This document shows positions 7,970 to 16,068 of a stretch of 64,000 nt of DNA, one piece after another. Both the position numbers and the translations under genes were made by a program. Under the pieces are notes generated by a model, which was given only the letters and a program-made list of their open reading frames with translations, did not search any database and had not been told where the DNA came from. This DNA is from DATDAW01 sp036525185 (GTDB lineage: Bacteria > Verrucomicrobiota > Verrucomicrobiia > Chthoniobacterales > DASVRZ01): contig DATDAW010000015.1 in assembly GCA_036525185.1 (NCBI GenBank), forward strand, positions 1 through 64,000, given 5' to 3'. Every line of letters begins with the position of its first letter. The stretch's first letter is position 1.

Positions 7970-8577
7970 TGCAACGGGGTAGAGGTGCCCGATTTTCTTT
8001 GCCCAGGAGGTTCGGGATTGTTTGTTGGTTTCGCCGACAAACGCGGCACTGCCTGCAAGATTCCTTTGATGGCCTGAGGTGGCTGCATTTTGCCCGTATC
8101 GATCACTACATCAGCGACTTCCGCATACAGCGGGATTCGTTTTTCAAGCAAATCGTGGAGCGTTTGTCGCGGATTCGCCGTCTGTAAAAGCGGTCGTTTC
8201 TTATTGCGCGAAACGCGTTGGAAAATTGCCTCTTCGTCCGCGTGAAGCCACACCACCAAGCCCATACGTTTCAGCAATATCCGATTTTCTTCGCGAGACA
8301 CCACGCCACCGCCGGTGGAAATGACGGCGTGAAACGTCTCGCTTAGCGACCTCAGAATGTCAGTTTCGAGATCCCGAAAGCCTTTTTCGCCTTCGGAGGC
8401 GAAGATTTCTGTAATCGTCCGTCCCGCCGTTTTTTCGGCAAGGACGTCCGAGTCGATCAGCGGCCAGCCCAGAGTCTGGGCAAGCCGCTTTCCGAGGGAC
8501 GATTTGCCCGTCCCCATGAAGCCGATCAGGACAATATTTCCCGCGAATGATCGTACAGTGAGTGTATCAGAAGCCAC
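7966..8577 (-). CDS. aroK: Shikimate kinase
   Basis: 203-residue kinase phosphorylating shikimate in chorismate synthesis. Walker A GFMGTGKS is at residues 19-26, the shikimate-binding Asp lies in LIDSDVLAE (about 41-46), STGGGVV is at about 85-91 and the lid arginines are in NKKRPLL. The start is a GTG at 8577; no ATG is available before the P-loop. The C-terminal 35 residues after DVVIDTG are longer than usual, Pro-rich and probably disordered. The stop overlaps the queG start by 4 bases. Confidence 0.95.
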   Translation of the reverse strand: MASDTLTVRSFAGNIVLIGFMGTGKSSLGKRLAQTLGWPLIDSDVLAEKTAGRTITEIFASEGEKGFRDLETDILRSLSETFHAVISTGGGVVSREENRILLKRMGLVVWLHADEEAIFQRVSRNKKRPLLQTANPRQTLHDLLEKRIPLYAEVADVVIDTGKMQPPQAIKGILQAVPRLSAKPTNNPEPPGQRKSGTSTPLQ

Positions 8578-8594
8578 AACGGCTTCACCCTACA

Positions 8595-8798
8595 CTACTG
8601 ACGAATCACATTGCGAGCCTTGGCGCCCTTTTCGTCGCGGTAAAGCTCGAATTCGACGAGCTCACCCTCTTGAAGGGTTTTGAATCCCTCTGTCCGTATT
8701 TCCGAGAAATGGACGAAAATATCGTCGTCAAAGCTCGGATCGATAATGAATCCAAACCCTTTTTTCTCGTTGAACCATTTTACTGTTCCTTGTGGCAT
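8595..8798 (-). CDS. Cold-shock domain protein
   Basis: 67-residue single CSD protein binding single-stranded nucleic acid. RNP1-like KGFGFI (13-18) and RNP2-like DIFVHF (26-31) are intact, together with the N-terminal GTVKWFNEKKG. The ATG at 8798 is the usual family start; the frame remains open 51 bases upstream, but that adds an untypical segment. A 5' region of about 80 bases precedes it, compatible with a structured leader, though none is proven. It sits 17 bases ahead of aroK's stop-side neighbour and may have its own promoter. Confidence 0.96.
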   Translation of the reverse strand: MPQGTVKWFNEKKGFGFIIDPSFDDDIFVHFSEIRTEGFKTLQEGELVEFELYRDEKGAKARNVIRQ

Positions 8799-8993
8799 AA
8801 TTTTATTCGGTCGGTTTAATGCTCGGTGACGGCAGGCCGGATACTTCACGACAAGGATTCGTTACACTACAAAGAGTGAGCAGAATCGCTTACGCGCGGT
8901 GTGTCCGGCGGCTGGCGGGATGCTCGCCCGCGTGCGCCACCTTGCTTCCGATACGTCTTTACATCCGGCATGGATGCCTGATTGGTTAAAAAA

Positions 8994-9491
8994 ATGAATC
9001 CAAATTCATTTCGTGTCGCCATTGTAATGGGGTCGACATCGGATTGGGATACGATGAAGTACGCGGCGGAGCAGTTGAAAGACCTTGGAATTGAGGCTGA
9101 AACGCGGGTGGTTTCCGCGCATCGGACGCCGGATTTGCTGGCCGAGTTTTCAAAAACAGCGGAATCGCGTGGAATACGTGTCATCATCGCTGGAGCTGGC
9201 GGAGCGGCGCATTTGCCGGGAATGATCGCAGCAAACACGACGGTGCCGGTGCTTGGTGTTCCGGTGGAGAGCAAGATTCTGCGCGGAATGGATTCCTTGT
9301 TGAGTATCGTGCAAATGCCCGCGGGTGTTCCGGTTGCGACGTTCGCGATTGGTGTGGCCGGCGCAAGAAACGCGGCGCTTTTTGCGGCAGCGATCCTGGC
9401 GGGCAGCGACGCCGGAATGCGTGAAAAGCTGATGGATTTTCGCAAAGAGCAAACGGATACGGTGCTGAAGCAGATTTTGCCACCCGTCTAA
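8994..9491 (+). CDS. purE: N5-carboxyaminoimidazole ribonucleotide mutase
   Basis: 165-residue class I PurE converting N5-CAIR to CAIR in purine synthesis. The substrate loop VMGSTSDWDTM (residues 11-21), the catalytic-His segment VSAHRTPDLL (about 42-51) and IIAGAGGAAHLPGMIAA are all present. ATG at 8994 is preferred over an in-frame TTG 12 bases earlier. PurK, its usual partner, is not adjacent. The upstream 120 bases, shared with the divergent cold-shock gene, hold both promoters. Confidence 0.97.
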   Translation: MNPNSFRVAIVMGSTSDWDTMKYAAEQLKDLGIEAETRVVSAHRTPDLLAEFSKTAESRGIRVIIAGAGGAAHLPGMIAANTTVPVLGVPVESKILRGMDSLLSIVQMPAGVPVATFAIGVAGARNAALFAAAILAGSDAGMREKLMDFRKEQTDTVLKQILPPV

Positions 9492-9538
9492 GGAAAGCCG
9501 CACCAGTTTCAAGAAAACTAACCTTTGTAAGTGCCGTG

Positions 9539-10492
9539 ATGACGACTGTCCTTTCCGCCGCCCCACAAGCCGTTGCGACGGCGGTTGATCTCTTGGTTCG
9601 TGGCCAGGTGGTCGCGCTGCCAACGGAAACGGTTTACGGTCTGGCAGCGGATGCGACAGACGCTGAGGCGGTTGCGCGGATTTTTGAAGCGAAGAATCGC
9701 CCGAGTTTTGATCCGTTGATTGTTCACGTGCGTTCGTGGGAGCAGCTCCAAGGGGTCGCTGATGTCACGGAGCCGCTTGTTCATGATCTGGCCGACAAAT
9801 ATTGGCCGGGGCCGCTCACTTTTGTTTTGCCGAAGGGCGATTCGATTCCCGATCTCGTCACTTCGGGCAGCCCGCATGTCGCTGTTCGGATGCCGGCACA
9901 CCCGTTTTTTCGGGAAGTGTTGCAGGCATTTGGCAAGCCACTCGCCGCGCCAAGTGCCAACCGATTTGGGCGGATCAGCCCGACAGAAGCCGGGCATGTT
10001 TTGGAGAGTCTCGGAGGGAAAATTCCGCTGATTCTCGATGGCGGTCCGTGCTCCATGGGAATTGAGTCGACCATCGTGCGGATTTCGGAAGGAACGATTT
10101 ATGTCCTGCGCGACGGCCCTGTTTCGCGTGAGGAACTCCTGCGATTTGGCTATCCTGTTTCCGGTGCCAGCGATTCGGCGGCGCCCGGCCAATTGGCCAG
10201 CCATTACGCCCCGAGGAAGTCCCTTTCGCTGGTGAATTCCGCAGCTGATATTCCGCCGGAATGGCATCAGGAAAGTGGCTTTCTTGCCTTCAAGTCCCCA
10301 GGTAAAAATGACTTCGGAGCAATCGAAGTGCTTAGCCCGACCGGGGATATCGTCGAAGCGGCCGCCCGTCTTTTCGGGTGTCTCCATCGTCTGGACGCGG
10401 CGCCGGTCGCACGACTTTGGGCCGAACGTGTGCCGTTCGAAGGTTTGGGACGCGCGATCATGGACCGCTTGACCAGAGCCTCTGTCAGGTGA
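9539..10492 (+). CDS. L-threonylcarbamoyladenylate synthase, Sua5 type
   Basis: 317-residue enzyme making threonylcarbamoyl-AMP for t6A37 of tRNA. The YrdC domain shows VVALPTETVYGLAADA and KNRPSFDPLIVHV; SAPSANRFGRISPT-like residues (AAPSANRFGRISPT) line the active site. The linker PGQLASHYAPRKSL followed by a C-terminal domain marks the long Sua5/TsaC2 form rather than short TsaC. An ATG at 9539 directly follows an in-frame GTG; either may serve. The gene lies 47 bases after purE on the same strand. Confidence 0.95.
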   Translation: MTTVLSAAPQAVATAVDLLVRGQVVALPTETVYGLAADATDAEAVARIFEAKNRPSFDPLIVHVRSWEQLQGVADVTEPLVHDLADKYWPGPLTFVLPKGDSIPDLVTSGSPHVAVRMPAHPFFREVLQAFGKPLAAPSANRFGRISPTEAGHVLESLGGKIPLILDGGPCSMGIESTIVRISEGTIYVLRDGPVSREELLRFGYPVSGASDSAAPGQLASHYAPRKSLSLVNSAADIPPEWHQESGFLAFKSPGKNDFGAIEVLSPTGDIVEAAARLFGCLHRLDAAPVARLWAERVPFEGLGRAIMDRLTRASVR

Positions 10493-10603
10493 CGGTCCCT
10501 TCGACAGAGGGGCATGGCTGGTGCGGAAAATCATACCGAAGGTGCTTTCTTGCATCGGCGTCGAGTTGAGTGTGCAATCGGAACTCCCCCGAAGAATTCT
10601 GTT

Positions 10604-11866
10604 ATGAGTATTTATCACGACGCGACGTTCGGCATGGCCGCGGAGCAGTTCCGCATCATTTCCGATTTTCTTAATCTCAGTTCCGATGCGCGGGCGCGGC
10701 TCCTTTATCCCAAACGCGCGATCACGGTCACCTTGCCCATTCATATGGACGACGGTCGCACCGAAGTGTTCCACGGTTACCGCGTGCAGCATCACCTGAC
10801 GCTCGGCCCGACCAAAGGTGGCACCCGGTTTCACCCGTCGGTCACGATGGGCGAAGTCGCTGCGCTGGCCATGTGGATGAGTTGGAAATGCGCCCTTGCG
10901 GGCCTGCCTTACGGCGGAGCAAAAGGCGGCATTTCAGTCGATCCACGGACCCTCAGCCACAATGAATTGGAAGGGTTGAGCAGACGTTACTTCCAGGAAA
11001 TGATTCCATTTGTCGGGCCTCAAACCGACATCATGGGTCCCGACGTCGGAACGAATGAGCAGGTGATGGCATGGTTCATGGACACGTATTCGGTTTTTCA
11101 AGGGCATACCGTTCCTGAAATCGTCACCGGCAAACCGGTTTCCATCGGCGGCACTGCTGGACGCCGTGAAGCGACCGGACGCGGTGTTGCCTACCTGACC
11201 GAACGCGCACTGGACGTTCTCAAAATGCAGCCGCAGAACGGAACCGCGATCGTGCAGGGTTTTGGCAACGTCGGATCGGTGGCCGCGTTGTCGCTCGCGC
11301 TGAAGGGCGGAATGAAGATCATCGGCATCAGCGATGCCCATGCGGCTTTTTACAAAGAGGGCGGCATTGACGTGGTGGCTGCCGAAGCGCATGCCGCCCG
11401 GCACGGCAATCTACGCGGTTTTTCGGAAGCCGACCCCATCGATCCGAATTTAATGCTCGAAATGCCGTGCACCGTCCTCATTCCTGCGGCGCTTAGCAGT
11501 GTGATCACTGGGGCAAACGCCGGCCGCATCAAATGCCGTATTCTAGCCGAAGGCGCCAACGGGCCGACAACGCCGGAAGCCGATATCATTCTCGACCAAC
11601 GCCAGGAGGAAATTTTCGTCATCCCCGACATCCTTTGCAATGCCGGCGGAGTGGTTGTGTCCTATTTTGAGTGGGTGCAATCGCTGCAATACTTCTTCTG
11701 GAATGAAACCGAAGTGGCGGACAAGCTTTTCCGTATCCTGGAACGAGCGTTTACCCTCGTCATGAAGCGGTCCAAAGAACAAAAAATTTCACATCGCATG
11801 GCGGCGATGGCCATCGGGGTCGAGCGCGTGGCAAAAGCGAAGCTCGATCGCGGGTTATTTCCCTAA
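10604..11866 (+). CDS. gdhA: Glu/Leu/Phe/Val dehydrogenase (glutamate dehydrogenase type)
   Basis: 420-residue amino-acid dehydrogenase linking 2-oxoglutarate/ammonia and glutamate. Substrate residues lie in LTLGPTKGGTRFHP; the catalytic Lys is in GLPYGGAKGGI; MGPDVGTNEQVMAW carries the catalytic Asp; the NAD(P) site is QGFGNVGS. Length fits the hexameric 420-residue class. The ATG at 10604 gives the standard N terminus; the open frame upstream is not family-like. Preference for glutamate over branched-chain substrates is likely but not decided by eye. Its last 12 bases overlap the end of the convergent epimerase gene. Confidence 0.93.
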   Translation: MSIYHDATFGMAAEQFRIISDFLNLSSDARARLLYPKRAITVTLPIHMDDGRTEVFHGYRVQHHLTLGPTKGGTRFHPSVTMGEVAALAMWMSWKCALAGLPYGGAKGGISVDPRTLSHNELEGLSRRYFQEMIPFVGPQTDIMGPDVGTNEQVMAWFMDTYSVFQGHTVPEIVTGKPVSIGGTAGRREATGRGVAYLTERALDVLKMQPQNGTAIVQGFGNVGSVAALSLALKGGMKIIGISDAHAAFYKEGGIDVVAAEAHAARHGNLRGFSEADPIDPNLMLEMPCTVLIPAALSSVITGANAGRIKCRILAEGANGPTTPEADIILDQRQEEIFVIPDILCNAGGVVVSYFEWVQSLQYFFWNETEVADKLFRILERAFTLVMKRSKEQKISHRMAAMAIGVERVAKAKLDRGLFP

Positions 11867-12712
11867 AAGCAATTTCAGGCCGTCGAGAAAAGTCGGAAAC
11901 GTCGGTTGCCAGCCCAGCGACCGGAGTTTTGCGTTGGAAATGCGTTTGTTGGTCCTTCCGCGGCGAAAACTCTGAGGAGCATGGGACGGTCGTTCTTCCG
12001 GAAAGAGAGGCACGGGCATGTTTCCCGTTTGATCCCGCAAAAATTCAACGGCCTGTCGGTGTGTGACATTGCCATCGTCGGTCACGTGGAAGATATCCTG
12101 CCCCCGGGCTGTATCCAGGATTCTGGAGATCGCGGAGACGGCGTCGTCGCGGTGAATCGTGTTGAGCCAACGGTCTTCGCCCGTCGTGATTTGTCCGGCC
12201 CGGAATTGTCGCAAGAGGGCGCAACGTTCTGCTCCGTAAATACCTCCCAGCCTGGCGACTACGCCATTTCTTGCGAGGACCAACTGCTCGGTTTGAGCAA
12301 GGAGCTCCGCTGTTTCCGTTGTCGGCGAAACGGATGTTTCCTCGGAAATGACGCTTCCGTCCGTTTGCCCAAAGACCGACGTGCTGCCGGTGAAAAGAAT
12401 CCGCCCAAAACACAACGCGCGAATCAAATTTGCCGCACCGTTCAGATAAACGTGCCGGTATTTCTCCGCGTCACCTCCTTTTGTGCTGACACAAAAAACA
12501 ACCCAGTCCAGCGCTCCTTCGCGATCGCCGGTTTTCCGGACCCAATCCAAGTCCGAGACATCCACCGGCGATACACGAAAGCCGTTTTGGCCTTCCTTGG
12601 CTGCGGACGAGGTTGACTGCGTCCACGCAGTGACATGCCAGCCTTGCACAAACAGCCGTCTCGCCAGTTCACCTCCAAGATATCCGCAGCCGATGACGAG
12701 GACTCGGGGCAT
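11855..12712 (-). CDS. NAD(P)-dependent epimerase/dehydratase, SDR family (YeeZ-like)
   Basis: 285-residue extended/atypical SDR. The nucleotide site VIGCGYLGGELARRL (residues 6-20) is followed by a Rossmann fold and FTGSTSVFGQTDG, where Ser and Tyr of the catalytic set are not all evident (no clear YxxxK), as in the YeeZ-type atypical family. The C terminus NKRISNAKLRSLGW-P is typical of sugar-nucleotide epimerase-like proteins. Substrate unknown. It converges on the dehydrogenase gene with a 12-base coding overlap, leaving no space for a separate terminator. Confidence 0.85.
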   Translation of the reverse strand: MPRVLVIGCGYLGGELARRLFVQGWHVTAWTQSTSSAAKEGQNGFRVSPVDVSDLDWVRKTGDREGALDWVVFCVSTKGGDAEKYRHVYLNGAANLIRALCFGRILFTGSTSVFGQTDGSVISEETSVSPTTETAELLAQTEQLVLARNGVVARLGGIYGAERCALLRQFRAGQITTGEDRWLNTIHRDDAVSAISRILDTARGQDIFHVTDDGNVTHRQAVEFLRDQTGNMPVPLFPEERPSHAPQSFRRGRTNKRISNAKLRSLGWQPTFPTFLDGLKLLLGK

Positions 12713-12788
12713 GGGCAGCGCATATGTAGAGCAGAACGAAGAAAACTACGACACAAACAGAATGGCCCTACCGTCTATTTCGCATTCT

Positions 12789-13814
12789 TCAATTTGACTT
12801 TTCCTGCTTGCCTGCGGCGGCCAGGAAAGGCGCCAATTCAGAGGGAAGACTCGCAAAACCTTGAAAATCAAGCTGTTGTTGGCCGTCACTAAGCGCTTCC
12901 GCCGGGTTGGGATGGACTTCGATGAGCAGGCCGTCGGCACCCATGGCAACTGCACCCCGGCACAAAACTTTTACCAGGTCCGCCCGGCCGCACCCCTGGC
13001 TGGGATCGACGATAACGGGTAGATGAGATTCCTTCTTGGCAATGGCGACGGCAGCGAGGTCGAGCGTATTGCGCGTGTAGGTTTCGAAGGTGCGGATGCC
13101 GCGTTCGCAGAGAAGAACGTTGGGATTTCCCTGCGACAGAATGTATTCCGCGGCGAGAAGCCATTCTTCGATGCGTTCGCTCATGCCGCGTTTGAGCAGG
13201 ATCGGTTTCATCGTTTTCGCGGCTGCGACCAGGAGAGCGAAATTTTGGGTGTTCCGCGCGCCGATCTGGAGGATGTCTGCGGTGCCGGCGACGTGTTCGA
13301 CGTCGTATTCGCTCAGCAATTCAGTGATAATTTTCAGCCCCGTTTCTTTGCGGGCGATATCCAGCAAACGGAGTCCGTCCCTGCCGAGGCCCTGGAATTC
13401 GTACGGAGACGTCCGCGGCTTGTAAGCTCCTCCGCGCAAGATCGTCGCGCCGGCAGCTTTGACGGCTCTGGCGGTGGTGAGGATTTGTTCTTCGCTTTCG
13501 ACACTGCACGGACCTGCCATGAGGGCGAAATGGCCGCCGCCAATTTTGATGCCGTCCACGTTGATGACGGTATCCGCGGCGCGTGATTCACGGCTGACCA
13601 GTTTGTAGCGTTTTTGGACCCGAAGAACGCTTTCGACTCCGGGCATGACATTCAAGGATTCGAGCGTGTGATGAGTGCGCTCGTCGCCGATGGCGGCGAT
13701 AACGGTTTGTGTAATCCCAAAAATCGGGCGCGCTTCGTAACCGAGTTTTTCGACTTCGGCGATGATCCGATCGATCAGCGTGCGCGGCGTGTTGGGTTTG
13801 ATGATGACAATCAT
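12789..13814 (-). CDS. aroF: 3-deoxy-7-phosphoheptulonate synthase, type I-beta with N-terminal regulatory domain
   Basis: 341-residue DAHP synthase condensing PEP and erythrose-4-phosphate, first step of the shikimate pathway. Residues 1-70 form the ferredoxin-like/ACT-like domain seen in Thermotoga-type enzymes and likely mediate feedback control by aromatic amino acids. The barrel has the metal Cys in MAGPCSVES, the phosphate loop GGAYKPRTSPYEFQG, LKRGMS and VDPSQGCGR. A short Lys/Glu tail ends the protein. AroK lies 4 kb away; the two are not in one operon. Confidence 0.96.
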   Translation of the reverse strand: MIVIIKPNTPRTLIDRIIAEVEKLGYEARPIFGITQTVIAAIGDERTHHTLESLNVMPGVESVLRVQKRYKLVSRESRAADTVINVDGIKIGGGHFALMAGPCSVESEEQILTTARAVKAAGATILRGGAYKPRTSPYEFQGLGRDGLRLLDIARKETGLKIITELLSEYDVEHVAGTADILQIGARNTQNFALLVAAAKTMKPILLKRGMSERIEEWLLAAEYILSQGNPNVLLCERGIRTFETYTRNTLDLAAVAIAKKESHLPVIVDPSQGCGRADLVKVLCRGAVAMGADGLLIEVHPNPAEALSDGQQQLDFQGFASLPSELAPFLAAAGKQEKSN

Positions 13815-13942
13815 AAAATTTGACGGGACGGGGGAAACGAAGCTAGAGGCTTTGGGAAAATAGGCAAGGATTGCGTTGCGGTCCGGGATTGCCGTGTGCC
13901 GCTGGCACCAAAAAAACCCGTGCGTTTGTGCCCAAACTGGTA

Positions 13943-15028
13943 ATGATTCGCCCCGTGCAAGAACTTACAGGAGTCTCAGGCCACGGACATCCGTCCGCTT
14001 TTAACACCACTGGAAAACCGGAGTTCGATGAGCGCATCAAACAACTCGTAAAGGATTGGGGGCATGCGCGAAGCCCGGAGTTGATCGAAGAAATGATTGC
14101 TACAGCGCTGCGGATGTCGGACGACGAGATTGGCGAGGCTGATTTGAAATTGTTCAATCGCTCCCTTAAAGAGCTTCGGTATTCGTCCAAAGTCTTTGCG
14201 CCTTATCATAGCTTGCGCAAAGTCGCCGTCTTTGGCTCGGCGCGGACGCCTCCCGAAGTGCCCGAATATCAGTGTGCCGTAGAGTTTTCGCGGAAAATGG
14301 TGCTACACAATTACATGGTCCTCACCGGTGGCGGCGATGGGATCATGGGTGCGGCGAACGAAGGAGCCGGCCGCGAGCACAGTTTTGGTCTCAACATTCG
14401 TCTGCCGTTTGAGCAGCGGGCGAACAAGTGGATCGACGGCGATTCGAAGCTGCTGAATTTCAATTATTTCTTCACTCGGAAGCTGGTGTTCGTGAAGGAA
14501 ACTCACGCCGTAGCGCTTTTCCCGGGGGGGTTTGGCACGATGGATGAAGGATTTGAATGCCTTACGCTCATGCAAACGGGGAAGGCGCGTATTATTCCCG
14601 TCGTGCTCGTCAACAAACCAGGCGGACGTTACTGGGAGACGTGGCTGGAATTCATGGCGAAATATCTGCTCAATCTGGGGCTGGTCTCCGTAGACGATTT
14701 TAACCTGTTCAAAATCACCGACAACGTGGACGCGGCCGTCGACGAAATTCTGAAATTTTACCGGAATTACCATTCGTCGCGCTGGGTGGGGCATAAATTG
14801 GTCTTTCGCCTCCACCACCGGATCATCCCAGCAGCCATCGAAAAAATCGAGAACGACTTCGTCGATCTGCTTCAAGGAGAAAAAATCATCCAGGGTAAAG
14901 CGCTTCCTGCGGAGTCCAACGAGCCGGTTCTCTCCGCCTTGCCACGCCTGATCCTCGCCCCGCACCGGCGCAATTTTGGACGGCTGCGTCTTCTGATTGA
15001 TGCGGTGAACGATGCCGAGCAACTGTGA
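13943..15028 (+). CDS. LOG/TIGR00730-like Rossmann nucleotide-binding protein
   Basis: 361-residue protein with a central LOG (lysine-decarboxylase-like) fold: VAVFGSARTP, TGGGDGIMGAANEGA and the signature PGGFGTMDEGFE, which in LOG enzymes forms the phosphoribohydrolase active site. About 90 N-terminal and 110 C-terminal residues extend beyond plain LOG proteins, resembling PpnN-like nucleotide 5'-monophosphate nucleosidases. ATG at 13943 was chosen over an in-frame TTG 72 bases earlier that lies in a Cys/Lys-rich non-family segment. Divergent from aroF with about 130 bases between them. Confidence 0.87.
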   Translation: MIRPVQELTGVSGHGHPSAFNTTGKPEFDERIKQLVKDWGHARSPELIEEMIATALRMSDDEIGEADLKLFNRSLKELRYSSKVFAPYHSLRKVAVFGSARTPPEVPEYQCAVEFSRKMVLHNYMVLTGGGDGIMGAANEGAGREHSFGLNIRLPFEQRANKWIDGDSKLLNFNYFFTRKLVFVKETHAVALFPGGFGTMDEGFECLTLMQTGKARIIPVVLVNKPGGRYWETWLEFMAKYLLNLGLVSVDDFNLFKITDNVDAAVDEILKFYRNYHSSRWVGHKLVFRLHHRIIPAAIEKIENDFVDLLQGEKIIQGKALPAESNEPVLSALPRLILAPHRRNFGRLRLLIDAVNDAEQL

Positions 15029-15067
15029 CGGTCGTCGTTTCGCATTTGACCTACAAAAAAACTCGAC

Positions 15068-15111
15068 AAACAGGTAAGACCGCGACTTGATGTGCCGCGT
15101 TTTACCTGTTT
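15068..15111 (+). terminator. Stem-loop after the LOG-like gene
   Basis: Arms AAACAGGTAA (15068-15077) and TTACCTGTTT (15102-15111) pair perfectly, with an inner CGCG/CGCG pairing. An A-rich stretch precedes and TTTT-GG follows. It lies 40 bases after the stop of the LOG-like gene and 34 before the next gene, so a Rho-independent terminator is likely, perhaps a weak one. Confidence 0.55.
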
Positions 15112-15144
15112 TGGTTCATTGCTGGATTCCCTCATCTCCCCCGA

Positions 15145-16044
15145 ATGCTCAGATTCTCTCTCCCGATCAGACACCTGCCCGCCTGCCTGTTCGCGGCGAT
15201 TTTGGCGCACGGCATGGATCTCCGGGGCGCGGCGGAAAGTGATTCGTCGGCCTCTGCAGAGATCGATCAGGCGTGGGAGGAAGGGGCTACGTTTCGGTTT
15301 AACGAAGCCAATATGCGCTTCAGTAAACTGGCTGGAAAACCGGGCGTTAATGAACGCGAGCGGCTCCTTGGCGAAGCAATCACGCTGTTGAACCGTCAGC
15401 CACGTACCCGAAGCAACATCGCCGACGCGCAGACGATCCTCGAGAGATTGGTGCGCGAAAACGGCACCGATGCCGCTGCGGTTTTCGCTCAATATTTCAT
15501 CGGCCGCATCGAGCAGTCGTACCTCGATCCTCCCAATTACGAGGCGGCGCGCCGTACTTACCGTGATCTGCTTGCTAGATTCCCCGGAGATGTCATGGCC
15601 GAGCACGCAGCCAGCCATCTGGTTCTCCTTGACCTTTACGGGACCATTTCGAAAGAGGAGCGTCTTAAGCGCCTCACCGATCTTGAAACCCTGGGGACGG
15701 GCCTGACAACGTCGCAAGGGAAACGCGAGTTTCACATCAACCTTGGCCAGGCGTGTCTCGACCTTGGAATATCGGACGAAAAAGCGCTGGAGCATTTCCT
15801 ACTAGCCGATAAGGAGGGAATCACGCGATGGCAGACCGAGATGACCGTCTGGGCGATCATAGCCGAATTGGCCCGAACTGAGAGGAAACGGGATGTGGCA
15901 ATAGAGTATTACAAGAAGATTATCGCCAAATATCCGAGTAACGTCCGGACATTTACGATGAAAAAAAGGCTCGAATCTCTCACCGGCGTGGCAGTGCATG
16001 GATCACCCGTTCCGGCGGATCCAACGGCGGCTTCGGGTATCTAA
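15145..16044 (+). CDS. Exported tetratricopeptide-like protein next to the sugar importer
   Basis: 299 residues with an N-terminal Sec signal (PACLFAAILAHGMDLRGAA) and then helical repeats of about 35-40 residues resembling TPR/outer-membrane assembly (YfiO/BamD-like) units, for example QYFIGRIEQSYL and RDVAIEYYKKIIAKYPSN. No catalytic motif. It lies 24 bases ahead of the sugar-binding protein gene on the same strand, so it is likely the first gene of that operon, perhaps a scaffold or periplasmic accessory. Function not known. Confidence 0.78.
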   Translation: MLRFSLPIRHLPACLFAAILAHGMDLRGAAESDSSASAEIDQAWEEGATFRFNEANMRFSKLAGKPGVNERERLLGEAITLLNRQPRTRSNIADAQTILERLVRENGTDAAAVFAQYFIGRIEQSYLDPPNYEAARRTYRDLLARFPGDVMAEHAASHLVLLDLYGTISKEERLKRLTDLETLGTGLTTSQGKREFHINLGQACLDLGISDEKALEHFLLADKEGITRWQTEMTVWAIIAELARTERKRDVAIEYYKKIIAKYPSNVRTFTMKKRLESLTGVAVHGSPVPADPTAASGI

Positions 16045-16068
16045 CCAGGCCGCGAATTCTCTCCCTTC

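Noticed and set aside
9518..10834. Long open frame antisense to the Sua5-type gene and the start of gdhA (about 438 codons).
   Set aside because: Lies fully opposite clearly conserved genes; the predicted protein is Arg/His-rich with no recognisable domain.
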